Shown: one piece after another, positions 62,403 through 64,000 of the stretch
How positions within the stretch are numbered: position 1 is the first letter of the stretch
How the letters are laid out: each line of letters begins with the position of its first letter
Origin: Arthrobacter sp. zg-Y1171
Lineage (GTDB): Bacteria; Actinomycetota; Actinomycetes; Actinomycetales; Micrococcaceae
Direction of reading: 5' to 3'
Length of the DNA: 64,000 nt
NCBI RefSeq assembly: GCF_025244845.1
Contig: NZ_CP104264.1
Location: forward strand, 1,488,001-1,552,000
Position numbers and translations under genes: made by a program
Notes under the pieces: generated by a model
What the model was told of the DNA's origin: nothing
Seen by the model: the letters and a program-made list of their open reading frames with translations, nothing else
Database searches by the model: none

Positions 62403-63656
62403 CTGAGCGCTACACAGCGATCCGCGATCCGCCGGGGCACCAACCTTCCGCGGATGGGCGGGTTCAACCAAACAGTGGTCCTCGACGCGATCCGGCGCTC
62501 TCCCGATGGGCTCAGCCGGGTGGAGTTGGCGGATATTTCAGGGCTCTCCGCACAGACACTGTCCAATATTGCGCGCCGCCTGCTGGACGAGGGGCTCATT
62601 CTCGAGTCGGGAAAGATCCAGCTGGGTCCCGGCAAGCCGAGGACACTCCTCACGCTCAATCCCTCGGCACGTTTCGCTATCGGTGTGCACCTTGACCCGG
62701 CTGTCATCACTACCGTGATCCTCGACCTGAGCGGCCGGGTGGTTTCCCATTCGGCGCGGCGGACGCCGCAGCCGATGGATGCCGATGCCGTGATCAGCGT
62801 GATGGTGGAGGCGGTGTCGGACCTGCTAACGGAAACCGGAGTGGACGTAAGGCGCGTGCTGGGCGTCGGCGTCGCCTCGCCCGGGCCAATAGATTCCGAC
62901 CACGGCATTGTGGTCGATCCGCCGCACCTGCTCGGATGGGAACGGGTTCCGTTGCGGAAAGCGCTCAGCACGGCCACGGGCTTCCCCGTCGTGCTCGAAA
63001 AGGATGTTGCCGCTACGGCAGTTGCAGAAATCTGGGGCAGTCACAGCGAGTCGCCGGAAAACTTCATCTTCGTGTACCTGGGCACCGGCATCGGCATGGG
63101 GCTTGTCTCCGGCGGCGCGGTGCTGAGGGGGACGAGCCAGAACGCGGGGGAGGTGGGGCACATCGTCGTCGACCCGGACGGGCCGGTGTGCTTCTGCGGT
63201 CTGCGGGGCTGTGTGGCCGTGACGTGCATGCCGCAGAACCTGGTTGAGGAGGCCGTGCGGGCCGGCGTCCATCCCGGGCCAGTCGACAAAACGGACCCTT
63301 CGGCCGTCGAGGAGGCTTTCCTGGAGCTCTGTGCAAAGGCGCGCCGGGGCGATTCCGGTGCCGGAGCGATCATCGACCGTTCGGCGACGCGTGTGGCCAA
63401 GGCCGTGTCGGTGTTGACGAATGCCCTGGATTTCGACCGCGTGATCTTCGGCGGGCCGTACTGGCCGATGCTCTCCGAGACGTATCTTGCCTTGGTTCCG
63501 GCTGCCCTGCGGAAACTGACCGTCGCTCCACATGCCTCTGACATCCGGGTGGAGGGGACGGCGTTCGGTACGGACGTGGGAGCCATCGGTGCTGCCTGTG
63601 CGGTCTTTGATAATGCTTTTTCACCGGACACCCGGAGCCTGCTGCTCCAGCACTGA
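62403..63656 (+). CDS. ROK-family repressor of the mannoside operon
   Basis: About 417 residues. A MarR-type HTH ([20 protein letters not shown], then [16 protein letters not shown]) is followed by a ROK sugar-binding domain with the zinc motif CFCGLRGC. The in-frame CTG at 62403 has GGAGG 7 bp upstream and begins MSATQRSA, which fits relatives; TTG 62355 or GTG 62358 would overlap the mannosidase gene without a site, and ATG 62454 would cut the HTH lead-in. Last gene of the operon. Confidence 0.88.
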   Translation: MSATQRSAIRRGTNLPRMGGFNQTVVLDAIRRSPDGLSRVELADISGLSAQTLSNIARRLLDEGLILESGKIQLGPGKPRTLLTLNPSARFAIGVHLDPAVITTVILDLSGRVVSHSARRTPQPMDADAVISVMVEAVSDLLTETGVDVRRVLGVGVASPGPIDSDHGIVVDPPHLLGWERVPLRKALSTATGFPVVLEKDVAATAVAEIWGSHSESPENFIFVYLGTGIGMGLVSGGAVLRGTSQNAGEVGHIVVDPDGPVCFCGLRGCVAVTCMPQNLVEEAVRAGVHPGPVDKTDPSAVEEAFLELCAKARRGDSGAGAIIDRSATRVAKAVSVLTNALDFDRVIFGGPYWPMLSETYLALVPAALRKLTVAPHASDIRVEGTAFGTDVGAIGAACAVFDNAFSPDTRSLLLQH

Positions 63657-63738
63657 CAGGTTGCGCCAAGTACAACATGACGAACCACCACGCCCCACGA
63701 TTCCGCCCCACCGGGCGGCACAGCGTACCCTTGTCACT

Positions 63739-64000
63739 GTGAAAACCTTCGAAGACCTCTTTGCCGAGCTGAGCCAGAAAGTTCAGGACCGCCCCGCCGG
63801 GTCACGCACCGTGGCCGAATTCGAGTCGGGCGTGCATGGCATCGGTAAGAAGGTTGTTGAGGAGGCCGCCGAAGTATGGATGGCCGCCGAATACGAATCC
63901 GATGCCGAATGCGCCGAAGAAATCTCCCAGCTGCTCTACCACCTCCAGGTCCTGATGCTGGCCAAAGGCCTGACCCTGCAGGACGTCTACAAGCATCTCT
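63739..64000 (+). CDS. hisE: Phosphoribosyl-ATP pyrophosphohydrolase, C-terminus outside window
   Basis: The first 87 residues of HisE, second step of histidine biosynthesis (PR-ATP to PR-AMP). [11 protein letters not shown], then [15 protein letters not shown] and [15 protein letters not shown] are the family core with the metal-binding Glu residues. GTG start. TACCCT seven bases upstream and the absence of a Shine-Dalgarno sequence suggest a leaderless message. Usually followed by hisG. Confidence 0.95.
   Translation, partial: MKTFEDLFAELSQKVQDRPAGSRTVAEFESGVHGIGKKVVEEAAEVWMAAEYESDAECAEEISQLLYHLQVLMLAKGLTLQDVYKHL

Overview
The window is high-GC DNA from an actinobacterium, most likely Arthrobacter or a close relative in the Micrococcaceae. 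The evidence is the GC-rich codon use, the gene order def-fmt-rsmB-rpe followed by an FMN riboswitch, the FmdE-like, ABATE/CGNR and ECF42-type families, and the many GTG starts. These taxonomic and family calls come from recognising the sequences by eye; no database search was run.

Layout. At 1-4.6 kb there is a cut-off DHA2 drug exporter behind a TetR-type operator, a DUF2268-like protein that seems to have lost its catalytic segment, and small accessory enzymes. At 5.1-6.2 kb seven tRNA genes lie in two divergent units: Gly, Cys, Val, Gly, Val, Gly on the minus strand and Val on the plus strand. At 6.2-12.7 kb is a core block: an MBL-fold hydrolase, a PD-(D/E)XK nuclease-like protein, def-fmt-rsmB-rpe, and an FMN riboswitch controlling a RibM/PnuC-type riboflavin transporter. 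The next clearly core gene is hisE at the right edge, so about 51 kb of mainly accessory genes lies between them.

The accessory stretch contains, in order: an AlkC-like DNA repair protein; an arsenic resistance operon (arsR divergent from acr3-arsC and a flavoprotein with a Cys-Cys repeat tail) followed by a paired SMR exporter behind a structured RNA leader; an ABC drug exporter; an XRE/membrane protein operon that ends in a truncated MFS gene; an ECF sigma factor with its partner; a patch of GNAT acetyltransferases and decayed genes (a frameshifted GNAT, a doubly broken phosphotransferase, MFS remnants); a TetR-controlled detoxification operon (hydrolase, membrane protein, flavin disulfide reductase, EthD-like protein); two paralogous membrane proteins of unknown function that share a leader; a DUF2975/XRE pair behind a 31-bp dyad; a LacI-controlled polyol operon (two dehydrogenases and an Rbs-type importer); an ECF42/DGPF pair; and a mannoside operon (CUT1-type importer without ATPase, GH38 alpha-mannosidase, ROK regulator).

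Together the genes suggest a soil organism living on plant and fungal sugars that must cope with metalloids, drugs and electrophiles. The best candidates for something not yet described are the CC-repeat flavoprotein of the ars operon, the hairpin leader of the SMR pair, and the duplicated 168-residue membrane protein family.
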